DNA from: Spirosoma rigui
GTDB lineage: Bacteria > Bacteroidota > Bacteroidia > Cytophagales > Spirosomataceae
NCBI RefSeq assembly: GCF_002067135.1
Contig: NZ_CP020105.1
Coordinates: forward strand, 2,108,001 to 2,172,000
DNA length: 64,000 nucleotides
Direction: 5' to 3'
Shown: piece by piece, positions 1-8,668 of the stretch
Layout: each line of letters starts with the position of its first letter
How positions within the stretch are numbered: the first letter of the stretch is position 1
The notes under the pieces: model-generated
Databases searched by the model: none
Told to the model about the DNA's origin: nothing
Seen by the model: the letters and a program-made list of their open reading frames with translations, nothing else
Translations under genes and position numbers: made by a program

Positions 1-134
1 GTACCGGGCACGTCTTTGGCAAACTGGTTGCGGAAGCTGTACAGTTCCAGACCCACGGGGGCTGGCTTTTGGGCCTGGGCGGTAACACCAGACTGGAGCA
101 GGCCGGCGAGCAGGAGCGCGTAGAGTGTTCTCAT
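1..134 (-). CDS. Sugar phosphate isomerase/epimerase-like protein, N-terminal fragment
   Basis: The reverse complement gives an ATG at 134-132 and about 45 codons that run off the left edge. The visible part has a signal peptide (MRTLYALLLAGLLQSGVTAQ) followed by GLELYSFRNQFAKDVPGT. That segment is the typical first beta strand of secreted xylose-isomerase-like TIM-barrel proteins of Bacteroidota (sugar phosphate isomerase/epimerase family). The catalytic part lies outside the window, so the substrate cannot be named. Export to the periplasm follows from the signal peptide. Confidence 0.6.
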   Translation of the reverse strand, partial: MRTLYALLLAGLLQSGVTAQAQKPAPVGLELYSFRNQFAKDVPG

Positions 135-208
135 GAGGTATCGTTCAGGGTTTGATCTATAGCAGTCAGAAGCAGGCCATTCGTGCCGCAAACGCGTAGC
201 AACGGCAA

Positions 209-246
209 GTGCCCGGCCATCCGGTTCCGTTCGGCTGACCGGGCAC
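209..246 (-). terminator. Hairpin downstream of the DUF1338 gene
   Basis: Complementary 8-nt arms GTGCCCGG (209-216) and CCGGGCAC (239-246) lie just after the stop of the DUF1338 gene on the minus strand. The U-tract after the stem is poor, so terminator function is only likely. Confidence 0.35.
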
Positions 247-260
247 AAGCTACTTACTTT

Positions 261-1175
261 CTAGCGGTTTGTCTGCGTTGTGAAGGTACTTTCGAAAATC
301 TTATCGGCGTTCCCCGTTTCGAAGCCTTCGCGCCGGTGCTGGCGGCCTACCTGGTCGGCGGGCACGTGCTGAAACTCGGGCAGCACCCGCCGTTCGGCAA
401 ACTCCACGTAAGAGCCTGCTATTCGGAAAACGTCTCCCCCGGCAAATTCGGCATCGATCATCTGCGCTACGGTTGAGGCCTGCCGTAGTCCACCATCCGG
501 GCTGACCTTGATGGTACCGCCCGCCGAGTTAAGCCGGAACCCCCGGTCGGCCAGAAACGCTACAAATGCATCGATGGTGTTATAGCCGGGTTTCAGGTTG
601 TGCACACTGATAGTGAAATGATTCAGGTAATACCGGTTATAAATGACCCAGGCCGCGTATTCGCTTTCGGCGAGTAATGTCTGATAATTGGCGAGGGTAG
701 GGGTTCGCCAGAGGGGCTGGTGCAGGAACCGGTCAACGGCACCGGCGTCGTCGAGGTCGAGCGCATCGACGGGGTCGCTGGTGATGGTATCGGTATACGT
801 CCGGATAATTCGCCGGGCTTCTTCCGACAGTTCATCAACGCGTAGTTCGCTCACGAAGATACGGGGCAGATTCTGGTTTTCGCCGGCGGGCGGGCTGTAC
901 CAGAAGGCCGTTAGCTTCTTCTCGATGAAGTTGAACTCGTCGCGCTTTTCGTAGCCGTAGTGGGTAAATATCTTCTCGAACGACGCCAGCCCCAGGTTAG
1001 GAACACCCATTGTCCGAAAAGCAATGTGGTCGTTTTCGATTTCATCGGGCGACTGGATGATTTGAGCGTCGATCATGGCGCGGATGATGTTTTGCACATC
1101 CGGCACGCGCTCGCTGTACCGGCGCATCAGCCCGGCCAGTACCGCGTCGAGGGTTTGCGTGGGTGAAGTTGTCAT
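261..1175 (-). CDS. DUF1338 family protein, 2-oxoadipate dioxygenase/decarboxylase (HglS)-like
   Basis: A 304-residue protein recognisable as DUF1338. The family includes HglS (YdcJ), a non-heme iron enzyme that converts 2-oxoadipate to 2-hydroxyglutarate in D-lysine breakdown. Candidate metal ligands are in place: His50 (in NDHIAFRT), His186 (in NHFTISVHN) and Glu258 (in GSYVEFAERR). Arg54 matches the substrate-binding arginine of HglS. No signal peptide, so cytoplasmic. No other lysine-degradation gene is in the window, and many Bacteroidota homologues are untested, so the exact substrate is inferred. It is transcribed leftward, with its start 152 bp beyond the end of the thioesterase gene, so the two may be co-transcribed. 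Confidence 0.8.
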   Translation of the reverse strand: MTTSPTQTLDAVLAGLMRRYSERVPDVQNIIRAMIDAQIIQSPDEIENDHIAFRTMGVPNLGLASFEKIFTHYGYEKRDEFNFIEKKLTAFWYSPPAGENQNLPRIFVSELRVDELSEEARRIIRTYTDTITSDPVDALDLDDAGAVDRFLHQPLWRTPTLANYQTLLAESEYAAWVIYNRYYLNHFTISVHNLKPGYNTIDAFVAFLADRGFRLNSAGGTIKVSPDGGLRQASTVAQMIDAEFAGGDVFRIAGSYVEFAERRVLPEFQHVPADQVGRQHRREGFETGNADKIFESTFTTQTNR

Positions 1176-1327
1176 AAGTCAGTTAGTTAGTCGATGAGTC
1201 GATGCGTTGATCAGTCATAGTCAAAACCCGGCCAGTAGTTGCAGACCCTGGTCGTGGTTACAGAAAGTCAAACGGTATTCGCTCCGCCACGTTCTGCTAC
1301 AGCCGGAAGCAACGCCCACGGGCCGGA

Positions 1328-2071
1328 CTACCGCCACCGGCTCCGGGCGAGCAATACGTCTTTGCCGGATTCCTGCTGAACGATACGGTGCAGAAACACG
1401 GCTGGCGCTTCTTGGGCCGACTGTATGCGGAGCTGGTCGTTCCAGTGGCTTTCGGTCCGGTAAACTAAATCAATTTCGGCAATTTCCCGCGTCTGCAGTG
1501 TCTCACTGTCCATGGCTTCGAGCAGCCACTGCACATACGCTACGTTGTTGACGTGCTGATTCTGGTCGATACTGAACCAGCCAACCGTTACTGGTTTCTC
1601 ATCGGTAGGTTCCCAGACGGTAGTCTGGAAATCGGGTTTTGCCGGTAACTTCGGCTGCGGGTCGATGCCGGGCGGTACCGACAGACTACGAATGAAATCG
1701 GGCATGGGGGCCATAGTCCGTTTTTCAATACTGAAAACGAGCCAGGTGCTGGTAGCCTCACCCAGCAGCGTACCATCATCGGCCAGCAGGCGAAAATCGC
1801 GGTGAATGAAGTACTTCTCCACGAGTGTCGGGTAAGTCTGCAACTGCACCGTCTGCCCGTAGTGCGGGTAGTGGTGCATGCGTAGGTTGAACCGCATGAG
1901 CATCCAGCCAAAGCCCCGGCTGGCCAGATCGGCAATGCCAATGCCATAGGCAACGGCGTTGCGGTTGGCCGATTCCTGCATGAGGTTCATCAGGGCTGGC
2001 ACGCTGAGCCGGCCGGCTGTGTCACACTCGTAACCACGCAGGGAAAATGTATCTGTCTGGATAAACGCCAT
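1328..2071 (-). CDS. Acyl-ACP thioesterase
   Basis: A 247-residue double-hotdog protein of the FatA/FatB-like acyl-ACP thioesterase family. It hydrolyses acyl-ACP to free fatty acid and holo-ACP in the cytoplasm. The N-terminal hotdog half is clear: FSLRGYECDTAGRLSVPALM, then RNAVAYGIG and the core GFGWMLMRFNLRMHHYP. The second half carries the DQNQHVNNVAYVQWLLE stretch with the Asn/His residues expected near the active site. Length is typical of bacterial members. It starts from an ATG (cat at 2069-2071) and lies between L31 and the DUF1338 gene, all leftward. Chain-length preference cannot be read from the sequence. Confidence 0.88.
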   Translation of the reverse strand: MAFIQTDTFSLRGYECDTAGRLSVPALMNLMQESANRNAVAYGIGIADLASRGFGWMLMRFNLRMHHYPHYGQTVQLQTYPTLVEKYFIHRDFRLLADDGTLLGEATSTWLVFSIEKRTMAPMPDFIRSLSVPPGIDPQPKLPAKPDFQTTVWEPTDEKPVTVGWFSIDQNQHVNNVAYVQWLLEAMDSETLQTREIAEIDLVYRTESHWNDQLRIQSAQEAPAVFLHRIVQQESGKDVLLARSRWR

Positions 2072-2093
2072 ACCGCAAAGGTAAGGTCATTGA

Positions 2094-2136
2094 CAAAAAA
2101 AACTCCCCCGATACGGTTGTCCGTACCAGGGGAGTT
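2094..2136 (-). terminator. Rho-independent terminator of rpmE2
   Basis: AACTCCCC (2101-2108) pairs with GGGGAGTT (2129-2136). On the minus strand the stem is followed by a run of T residues (complement of the A run at 2094-2102), which is the classical arrangement. It ends the L31 transcript before the thioesterase gene. Confidence 0.75.
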
Positions 2137-2163
2137 TCGGGATGCCGTAAACGACGTAGCAGA

Positions 2164-2433
2164 CTACGACTGCGAAGTCGGCGTTGCGTTGTCTTTGGTA
2201 CCGTACCGCTTGCGGAACTTGTCCACACGGCCGGCCGTATCGAGCAGTACGTTCTTGCCCGTATAGAACGGGTGCGACTGCGAGCTTACTTCAATTTTAA
2301 CGAGCGGGTAGGTCTGGCCTTCGTACTCGATGGTGTCTTTGGTCTGAACGGTGGAGCGCGTCAGAAATTTATAGTCGCTCGACAGGTCATGGAATACCAC
2401 ATCGCGGTAGTCCGGGTGAATGCCTTTTTTCAT
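2164..2433 (-). CDS. rpmE2: 50S ribosomal protein L31, type B
   Basis: An 89-residue protein starting [19 protein letters not shown], the signature opening of type B L31. It ends with the conserved [21 protein letters not shown] segment. It lacks the CxxC zinc motif of type A L31, so it is the zinc-independent form. It binds the large ribosomal subunit near the central protuberance. A strong terminator follows at 2094-2136. The gene is divergent from nrdA, about 520 bp away. Confidence 0.96.
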   Translation of the reverse strand: MKKGIHPDYRDVVFHDLSSDYKFLTRSTVQTKDTIEYEGQTYPLVKIEVSSQSHPFYTGKNVLLDTAGRVDKFRKRYGTKDNATPTSQS

Positions 2434-2954
2434 GGTCTGCTATTCAGTTTCTTGTCATCTTCTCGGTTTCCGTCCGAAAAGGATTGCAAAGGTACGGCGT
2501 TAAAAGGGGATTGGCAAGGGTTTCTTCGGGTTCTTTTTTGGCCTGATTGTCAATTGAATAAAGTTGAGCCGTTCGCTAATAATGCCGTAATCCAGGATTG
2601 TTACTGTTACCCCTTCTTTGTACATTTCGCTATCAATTTATGCCTTCGCGAACTCGCCCGGTTGACCGTACGCCCGGCAGGCCGATCAATAGAATCACTC
2701 GAGATTATTTTAAAAAACTACGACTCAGGCAGGCAATTGGTAAGTCGCTAAGACTGACGACTTAACAATTTCATAACCTGCCGGCAGCGTTAAATTTTTC
2801 CCGGACCCGGCAAAAGCAGCGAACCTTCGGGGTTGCTTTTCCGTCTATTTCAGAACAACTTTAACATCCCGTTTCGCACGAACCACCGGGTAGAGGAACG
2901 GCAGCTACCAACTGAATCGAACATTTACATATACCAACTAATCCCCAGACAATC
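2434..2954. other. Divergent intergenic region between rpmE2 and nrdA
   Basis: About 520 bp with no convincing gene. It must hold the rpmE2 promoter (left part) and the nrdA promoter (right part). The only clear structure is the UUCG-loop hairpin at 2812-2840. I see no NrdR-box pair and no cobalamin riboswitch. Confidence 0.5.
2812..2840 (+). terminator. UUCG-loop hairpin with flanking A and T runs upstream of nrdA
   Basis: AAAAGCA plus AACC pair with GGTT plus TGCTTTT around a C(TTCG)G tetraloop, with a 3-nt bulge in the left arm. The shape is that of an intrinsic terminator, yet no gene ends just before it on either strand. It could end a short unannotated RNA or act as a leader element for nrdA, about 115 bp downstream. 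Confidence 0.4.
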
Positions 2955-5450
2955 ATGTACGTAATCAAACGCGACGGACGCCACGAGTCGGTTAAATTCG
3001 ACAAGATTACCGCCCGGATCGAGAAATTATGCTACGGCCTTGACCCCGCCTACGTGCAGCCTGTGCAGGTTGCGGTTAAAGTAGTGAGCGGCTTGTATGA
3101 TGGCGTTAAAACGACCGAGCTCGACAACCTGGCGGCCGAAACAGCGGCTTCGATGACGACGACGCACCCCGATTACGCTATTCTGGCGGCCCGGATTGCC
3201 ATCTCGAACCTGCACAAGGAAACGAACAAGTCGTTTTCGACGACGATCAAACGGCTCTACAATTACGAAGATCCGAAAACGGGCGAAAACGCGTCCCTGA
3301 TTGCCAAGGAAGTATATGAGGTAGTACGCACCCATGCGGCCTTGCTCGATTCGACCATTATCTACGACCGGGATTACGGCTATGACTATTTCGGTTACAA
3401 AACCCTGGAGAAATCCTACCTGCTGAAAATGGACGGCCGTATTGCCGAACGTCCGCAGCATATGCTGATGCGGGTAGCCGTTGGTATCCACATGGACGAC
3501 GTTGATGCCGCGATTGAAACCTACAACCTGTTGTCGGAAAAGTGGTTTACCCACGCAACGCCAACCCTGTTCAACGCCGGAACGCCCAAGCCGCAAATGT
3601 CGAGCTGCTTCCTGCTGACGATGAAGGACGACTCCATCGATGGTATTTACGATACGCTCAAGCAGACGGCTAAGATCTCGCAATCGGCGGGGGGTATTGG
3701 GCTAAGCATCCACAACGTGCGGGCCACGGGTACCTACATCAAAGGCACCAACGGTACCTCGAACGGGATTGTACCAATGCTGCGCGTATTCAACGACACG
3801 GCCCGCTACGTAGACCAGGGTGGTGGCAAGCGGAAGGGCTCGTTCGCTATTTACCTGGAACCCTGGCATGCCGATATTTTCGACTTCTTGGATCTGAAAA
3901 AGAACTCGGGTAAGGAAGAAGGCCGCGCCCGTGACCTGTTCTACGCTCTTTGGACGCCCGATCTGTTCATGAAGCGCGTGGAAGAAAACGATGTCTGGTC
4001 ATTGTTCTGCCCGCACGAGTGCCCCGGTCTGGCCGACTGCCACGGCGAAGAGTTCGAAGCCCTCTATGAGCGTTACGAGCGTGAAGGCCGCGCCCGTAAA
4101 ACGATCAAAGCGCAGGAGTTGTGGTATAAAATTCTGGAGTCGCAAACCGAGACCGGCACGCCTTACATGCTGTTCAAGGATGCGGCCAACAAAAAGTCGA
4201 ACCAGAAGAACCTCGGAACCATCAAGTCGAGTAACCTCTGCACCGAAATCATCGAGTACACCGCGCCCGATGAAATTGCGGTTTGTAATCTGGCATCGAT
4301 CGCCCTGCCCAAGTTCGTTACCCGCGGTACGGATGGCGTGATGCGGTTCGACCACCAGAAGTTGTATGAGGTAACCAAAACGGCTACCCGCAACCTCAAC
4401 AAGATCATCGACATCAACTACTACCCCGTTGAGGAAGCCCGTCGGAGCAACATGCGCCACCGGCCCATCGGTCTGGGTGTGCAGGGCCTGGCCGATGCGT
4501 TCATCATGCTGCGGATGCCGTTTGAATCGGACGAAGCGCGCCGGCTGAACGAAGACATTTTCGAAACGATCTACTTCGGGGCCATGACCTCGTCGATGGA
4601 GCAGGCCAAAGAGTTTGGGCCGTATGAAACCTGGAAAGGTTCGCCCATCTCGCAGGGTATCTTCCAGTTCGACATGTGGACCCGCGATGGTCAGCCCGTG
4701 AAGCCCAAGTCGGGCCGCTGGGATTGGGAATCGCTGCGCAAGGACGTAGTAGAACATGGTGTTCGCAACTCCCTGTTGCTGGCTCCCATGCCGACCGCTT
4801 CGACCTCGCAGATCCTGGGTAACAACGAATGTTTCGAGCCTTACACGAGTAACATCTACACCCGTCGGGTACTGTCGGGCGAGTTTGTGGTTGTAAACAA
4901 GCACCTGCTCAAAGACCTCGTGAAACTGGGCCTGTGGAACGATGCCATGAAGAACAACCTGATCCTGGCCAATGGCTCGGTTCAGCAGATTCCGAACATT
5001 CCGCAGAACATCAAAGATCTCTACAAAACGGTCTGGGAGATCAAGCAGAAGCACATCATCGATATGGCCGCCGACCGCGGTGCCTACATTTGCCAGTCGC
5101 AGTCGCTGAACATTCACATTCAGGATTCGAACTTTGGCAAGCTCACGTCGATGCACTTCTACGCCTGGAAAGCGGGTCTGAAAACGGGTATGTACTACCT
5201 CCGTACGAAGGCCGCTTCCGACGCCGTGAAGTTCACCGTTGTACAGCCACAGGCGGAGCCACAACTGGAGCCGGTTATGGTCGAAGCGGTAACGGTAGAG
5301 AAGCCACTCGATTACGTACAATATGCCAAGGAACACGCTACCAACGCCGGACCCATTCCCGTGCCAATGGTAACGGACCTGGAACAGCAATATGCCGCTA
5401 TGACCTGCTCTCTGGACGATCCGGAAGGTTGTGAGATGTGCGGAAGCTAG
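2955..5450 (+). CDS. nrdA: Ribonucleoside-diphosphate reductase, class I alpha subunit
   Basis: An 831-residue catalytic subunit that reduces ribonucleoside diphosphates to deoxyribonucleotides. An N-terminal ATP-cone (residues 1-90, opening [17 protein letters not shown]) gives allosteric control. The radical and redox residues are present: Cys218 (in MSSCFLL), Asn427-Cys429-Glu431 (in SNLCTEI) and Cys444 (in AVCNLAS). The C-terminal tail ends CEMCGS, the CxxC shuttle to thioredoxin. The enzyme needs the NrdB radical subunit, but no nrdB is present on either side in this window. Downstream is a palindrome and then an AT-rich island. Start is the ATG at 2955; a frame-shifted shadow ORF on the other strand is not a gene. 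Confidence 0.95.
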   Translation: MYVIKRDGRHESVKFDKITARIEKLCYGLDPAYVQPVQVAVKVVSGLYDGVKTTELDNLAAETAASMTTTHPDYAILAARIAISNLHKETNKSFSTTIKRLYNYEDPKTGENASLIAKEVYEVVRTHAALLDSTIIYDRDYGYDYFGYKTLEKSYLLKMDGRIAERPQHMLMRVAVGIHMDDVDAAIETYNLLSEKWFTHATPTLFNAGTPKPQMSSCFLLTMKDDSIDGIYDTLKQTAKISQSAGGIGLSIHNVRATGTYIKGTNGTSNGIVPMLRVFNDTARYVDQGGGKRKGSFAIYLEPWHADIFDFLDLKKNSGKEEGRARDLFYALWTPDLFMKRVEENDVWSLFCPHECPGLADCHGEEFEALYERYEREGRARKTIKAQELWYKILESQTETGTPYMLFKDAANKKSNQKNLGTIKSSNLCTEIIEYTAPDEIAVCNLASIALPKFVTRGTDGVMRFDHQKLYEVTKTATRNLNKIIDINYYPVEEARRSNMRHRPIGLGVQGLADAFIMLRMPFESDEARRLNEDIFETIYFGAMTSSMEQAKEFGPYETWKGSPISQGIFQFDMWTRDGQPVKPKSGRWDWESLRKDVVEHGVRNSLLLAPMPTASTSQILGNNECFEPYTSNIYTRRVLSGEFVVVNKHLLKDLVKLGLWNDAMKNNLILANGSVQQIPNIPQNIKDLYKTVWEIKQKHIIDMAADRGAYICQSQSLNIHIQDSNFGKLTSMHFYAWKAGLKTGMYYLRTKAASDAVKFTVVQPQAEPQLEPVMVEAVTVEKPLDYVQYAKEHATNAGPIPVPMVTDLEQQYAAMTCSLDDPEGCEMCGS

Positions 5451-5452
5451 TT

Positions 5453-5519
5453 GTTTTTTTTGCACAGATTACTTGATACTGGTATCAAGTAATCTGTGCA
5501 AAAAAAAAGTTCTTTTTTT
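5453..5519 (+). terminator. Perfect 18-bp palindrome with T and A runs after nrdA
   Basis: Arms at 5462-5479 and 5482-5499 are exact complements around a 2-nt centre. They are extended by a T run before (5453-5461) and an A run after (5500-5508), so the pairing can reach about 26 bp. A short T run follows at 5512-5518. It most likely ends the nrdA transcript. Confidence 0.6.
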
Positions 5520-5557
5520 AAGTTAAGGCATGTTTGTAATAAATAGAGGAAGATGAC

Positions 5558-5917
5558 ATGTTTGTTGTAAACAGAGCTAATAAAGACGTTGAATACCACA
5601 AGTTTGATGCCTTGTATGCATTACTTGAGCGTATTGTGGATGAGGCATTTGCCGTCAATGAATCTATTGCTTTTGAATTTAGTCAACATGCGTTAAATCA
5701 CAATAAGACAAGCAGGGTTGTTCTTTTTTTTAAAGAAAATAGCCAATTTATACTCTCTTTAAAAAGCTACTTACTAAGTAATACTGCCACAAAGGCTGTG
5801 TATTGTTCCACAAAGTCAAGAGTTCTTAATAAGCAAAGTCGTAAGAATCTATTATTCAAATTGCATAATTATTTTCTAGGTAATCTTTTATATGTCAACG
5901 CATCTAAGTTAAAGTGA
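5558..5917 (+). CDS. AT-rich hypothetical protein, N-terminus faintly like an ATP-cone
   Basis: A 119-residue ORF I do not recognise. Codon use and base content differ sharply from its neighbours: two sampled 60-bp lines are 35-37% G+C. The protein is rich in Lys, Asn, Phe and Leu, with a basic C-terminal half and no signal peptide. Its first residues (MFVVNRANKDVEYHKFD) resemble the NrdA start ([16 protein letters not shown]), and it sits 107 bp after nrdA. That may mean a degenerate ATP-cone or be chance. Base composition points to recent acquisition. Whether it is translated is uncertain. Confidence 0.4.
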   Translation: MFVVNRANKDVEYHKFDALYALLERIVDEAFAVNESIAFEFSQHALNHNKTSRVVLFFKENSQFILSLKSYLLSNTATKAVYCSTKSRVLNKQSRKNLLFKLHNYFLGNLLYVNASKLK

Positions 5918-5990
5918 TTTTCGACATTCCTAAACATATTTGAGGAACGGAGGGCAAGTTTTATTGCTTACTTTAAACTTTTGATGTACA

Positions 5991-6266
5991 ATGTTTTTTC
6001 ATATTAATGATTCATTACGTTCTCTGCAAGAACAAGAGGAGAAGACTAAAACTACTATAAATGTTCTAAATTGTTGGGTAAAGTTTACATGCTCAATAGT
6101 TCTCAAATTAACATTCTTTGGTATCGTCACTCATGAAATATATTCTTATTTGTTAGGAGTTGAAGTAAATGTTCAATTGTTAGCCGCTAGTATGACAGGC
6201 TTAAGAGTCAATACATCCACGCAATTGTTCCAATTATTTCAGAAAAAAATTAATCAGTCTCCTTAA
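5991..6266 (+). CDS. AT-rich small hypothetical protein with possible membrane segment
   Basis: A 91-residue ORF of the same low G+C style as the ORF before it, 73 bp downstream. It opens with a charged region (LQEQEEKTKT) followed by a hydrophobic stretch around residues 27-57 that could be one membrane helix. The tail is polar and Gln-rich. I recognise no family. It may form a two-gene acquired unit with the 5558-5917 ORF. A 23-bp tandem duplication begins 6 bp after its end. Confidence 0.35.
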   Translation: MFFHINDSLRSLQEQEEKTKTTINVLNCWVKFTCSIVLKLTFFGIVTHEIYSYLLGVEVNVQLLAASMTGLRVNTSTQLFQLFQKKINQSP

Positions 6267-6272
6267 TCTTGC

Positions 6273-6318
6273 CACAATAGTAGAGAAATAAAAATCACAA
6301 TAGTAGAGAAATAAAAAT
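6273..6318. repeat. Two exact tandem copies of a 23-bp AT-rich unit
   Basis: The 23-mer beginning CACAATAGTAGAGAAATAAA occurs at 6273-6295 and again, identical, at 6296-6318. There are only two copies, with no spacer and no dyad, at the right margin of the AT-rich island. Replication slippage or a duplicated protein-binding site would both explain it. Confidence 0.85.
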
Positions 6319-6392
6319 ATAGCTAGAACAGTATTACTGTGCGTTGATAAATAGTGTGCAACGAACAATTGCGTATCAAATCTTATTGCACT

Positions 6393-7724
6393 TTAATCCC
6401 ACGACTTCTTCAACTGCATATACAACGCCTGGACGTTTTGCTTTTCATACTCGCTAACCAGCGTCTGGTTGGCGGATTCGAGAATGAGGTAGGCCTGCTC
6501 GCGGAGGATAAGCTTGCGGTCGGGGGAGCAAACCGCCCCGGCTACCAGCGAAACGGCTTCCAGCAATCGCCGAAACAGGGCGTAATTACCGGTCGAGTTG
6601 ATGCGGGGCAGGTCGAAGGACAGGCGCATGTATACGTCGAAGTCGGCCGCACGCAGCATAACGCGCAGGTGCGTACCGTCGGAGCGCAGTCGGGCCGGAA
6701 ACTCCCGCCGGGCCAGCCGTTCGCCAATGGCGCCAATGTAGTCAACGGCCATGACGGCCGTTGTTGTGTCGTTGATACCGGGCGACAGTGCCTTCAGGGT
6801 AATATCCACCAACTGCTGAATACCAAAACCAACATCCTGTTCCACATTGCGGTGGCGGCCGATACTGACAAAGTCGAGCAGGTCATTCGACCAGTCGGCT
6901 TCCGACGGGTCGGGGCGTTCCATGTCGCTACGAACGCTGAATAGCACCGTACCATCGCCCAGGAACGCACCCATCTCTTTCTCGATGCGCAGCACTACCC
7001 GGTTACGCGTGGCCCAGGCCAGCAAGCCATCGGTATTAATACGCTGCAGGTATCCCACCTGATTGCTTTTGACAGGCCACCAACCCGTTTGTTCATCGGC
7101 ATAACGGAGGGCTGCCTGAACCTGTTGCGGATCATCGACAGGTTCACCAAATTCGTCGGGAAACAGCGTATCGATAGCGCTGCCGGTTTCGTGAAAGATG
7201 CGCCGGACAATGGTACCCGTCTGGAGAGACTCGGCGATGTGGTGGATGAAAAAGATCAGCGCAGCTACACCACCCAGGGCCAGCAGAAGGCCAACCGCTA
7301 CCGCCGTGGCTGGCACAAAATCACCCTCGTCGCGACTACGGATAGTACCCAGCACGATCAGGCAATAGGCAAAGACACTGACGAAGTAACCCATGACAAA
7401 CTGGTTGACATGGTCGCGCATGAAGTTTCGCAGCACCCGGGGTGAGTACTGGCTGCTAACCTGCGTAATGGTCGAAAGCGTGAGCGAGAACGTCAGCGCG
7501 GCAACCGTCAGCATGGAACCGGCAATGGCCGTGAGCATACCCCGCGCCCCATCGGCACCGGTACCAAACAGCAGCGGAAACTGTTTCTTGCCCTGCCAGG
7601 CGGTGTGCACATCGAATTCAACCAGCCCATACGCAAGCCCGAAAGAGAGCAATACCAGTACACCCGGCAAAAACCAGAGCGACTCCCGAAGCTGTTGCCA
7701 ATACTGACCAAAATGGCTGTTCAT
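6393..7724 (-). CDS. DUF2254 family integral membrane protein
   Basis: A 443-residue protein matching DUF2254 (predicted membrane proteins of unknown function). Four hydrophobic segments lie in the first 180 residues: about 17-36, 62-84, 107-126 and 138-160. The conserved region ALTFSLTLSTITQVSSQYSP lies after the second helix, followed by RVLRNFMRD. The C-terminal half is soluble and contains the family motif DIALKALSPGIND-like segment (DITLKALSPGIND here). It is monocistronic and leftward, next to the AT-rich island. No function is established for the family. Confidence 0.85.
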   Translation of the reverse strand: MNSHFGQYWQQLRESLWFLPGVLVLLSFGLAYGLVEFDVHTAWQGKKQFPLLFGTGADGARGMLTAIAGSMLTVAALTFSLTLSTITQVSSQYSPRVLRNFMRDHVNQFVMGYFVSVFAYCLIVLGTIRSRDEGDFVPATAVAVGLLLALGGVAALIFFIHHIAESLQTGTIVRRIFHETGSAIDTLFPDEFGEPVDDPQQVQAALRYADEQTGWWPVKSNQVGYLQRINTDGLLAWATRNRVVLRIEKEMGAFLGDGTVLFSVRSDMERPDPSEADWSNDLLDFVSIGRHRNVEQDVGFGIQQLVDITLKALSPGINDTTTAVMAVDYIGAIGERLARREFPARLRSDGTHLRVMLRAADFDVYMRLSFDLPRINSTGNYALFRRLLEAVSLVAGAVCSPDRKLILREQAYLILESANQTLVSEYEKQNVQALYMQLKKSWD

Positions 7725-7807
7725 AGAAAGAGTACGATGTCCAGCCCGTTCGGGTGGGTTGTCGAAGAAAGCGAATGAATAGCCTGACCTGAGGCAACGT
7801 TAAGCCA

Positions 7808-8356
7808 TTATCTGACGACGCGCTGTAAAACCTTATTAATGGAATAAACGACCCCGTTCGTTGCGCGGATATTCGCCTGAATCACGTCGGCAACAACGCC
7901 CCGGCCATCTTCAATGGTAATCATGTTTTCCTGTTTATGCACGACCAGGATCTGGCCCGTCAGGTTCGTGAGGTTCTGGCCGTCTTTGAGCTGATCGGAT
8001 GTTAAACGGCCCTTTACTACGTGATAAGCCAGCAGTTGAATCAGGCGATTTTTGCTCGAAGGCAGCAGTAGCTCCCGAAGTTCCGACTCGGACATCACCG
8101 AAAAAGCCGCGTTGGTAGGGGCAAATACCGTGAAGGGGCCACTACCGGCTGCCTGTTTGGTCAGTCCGGACGCTTCGAGCAGCTGCAACAGGGTTGTGTG
8201 TTCGGTCGATAACGATGCGCTTTGGGCCAGATTCTTACCCGTTTTTATACCACTGGCTTTCAGGTTTGGATCAACCGTACTGGTCTGGGCCATAGCGGCT
8301 GTGTGGAGTAGCGCTGCCATAGCAAAGCCGTAGAGAAAAAGAGACAGTCGTTTCAT
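7808..8356 (-). CDS. Secreted fasciclin (FAS1) domain protein
   Basis: A 182-residue protein with a signal peptide (about residues 1-23, ending AMAQ) and one FAS1 domain. The domain shows both signature boxes: H1 as GPFTVFAPTNAAFSVM and H2 near VVHKQENMITIEDGRGVVAD, with the internal YHVVKG turn. It ends in VVYSINKVLQRVVR, the usual FAS1 C-terminus. FAS1 proteins act in adhesion or matrix interactions outside the cell; the partner here is unknown. It stands alone, leftward, behind DUF2254 in opposite reading order. Confidence 0.9.
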   Translation of the reverse strand: MKRLSLFLYGFAMAALLHTAAMAQTSTVDPNLKASGIKTGKNLAQSASLSTEHTTLLQLLEASGLTKQAAGSGPFTVFAPTNAAFSVMSESELRELLLPSSKNRLIQLLAYHVVKGRLTSDQLKDGQNLTNLTGQILVVHKQENMITIEDGRGVVADVIQANIRATNGVVYSINKVLQRVVR

Positions 8357-8668
8357 GATTGGTAAATGAAAAACGTTGAGTGAGTTACCGATAACGTAAC
8401 CCGAATACCGGACGCTTGTTCCAGCCGATGCGTCAGGCCGCGGGGTGCAGAACAGCCAGGATGGGCAGGATGTGAAGAGCTGGTACAGATATCACCTGAT
8501 TTATAAATAGTTAGCCTTATCGAGAGTATAAATAAGTATTGTTTTATTCATTTCTGAGATGTATTGGTATTATTTATATAATTTATACAACCCATCGAGG
8601 GTCTTTGGAGTGTGCTGAAACCTTATAATGGCCAGACAGTTATGGAGTCCGGAACAGCACCGTATCCT
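8357..8668. other. Divergent intergenic region, AT-rich centre
   Basis: About 310 bp between the fasciclin gene and the NMT1-like gene. The stretch 8500-8590 is strongly AT-rich and probably holds both promoters. I could not pick out a TAnnTTTG element or an operator. A GTG at 8612 and an ATG at 8642 are in frame with the gene to the right and are alternative starts. Confidence 0.4.

Noticed and set aside
2272..2751. 159-codon open frame on the plus strand overlapping L31
   Set aside because: Overlaps the certain L31 gene in antisense and continues into the promoter region. The composition is not protein-like.
3999..5465. 488-codon open frame on the minus strand opposite nrdA
   Set aside because: Antisense shadow of a conserved gene. 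Its translation is rich in Arg, His, Val and Gly with no recognisable domain.
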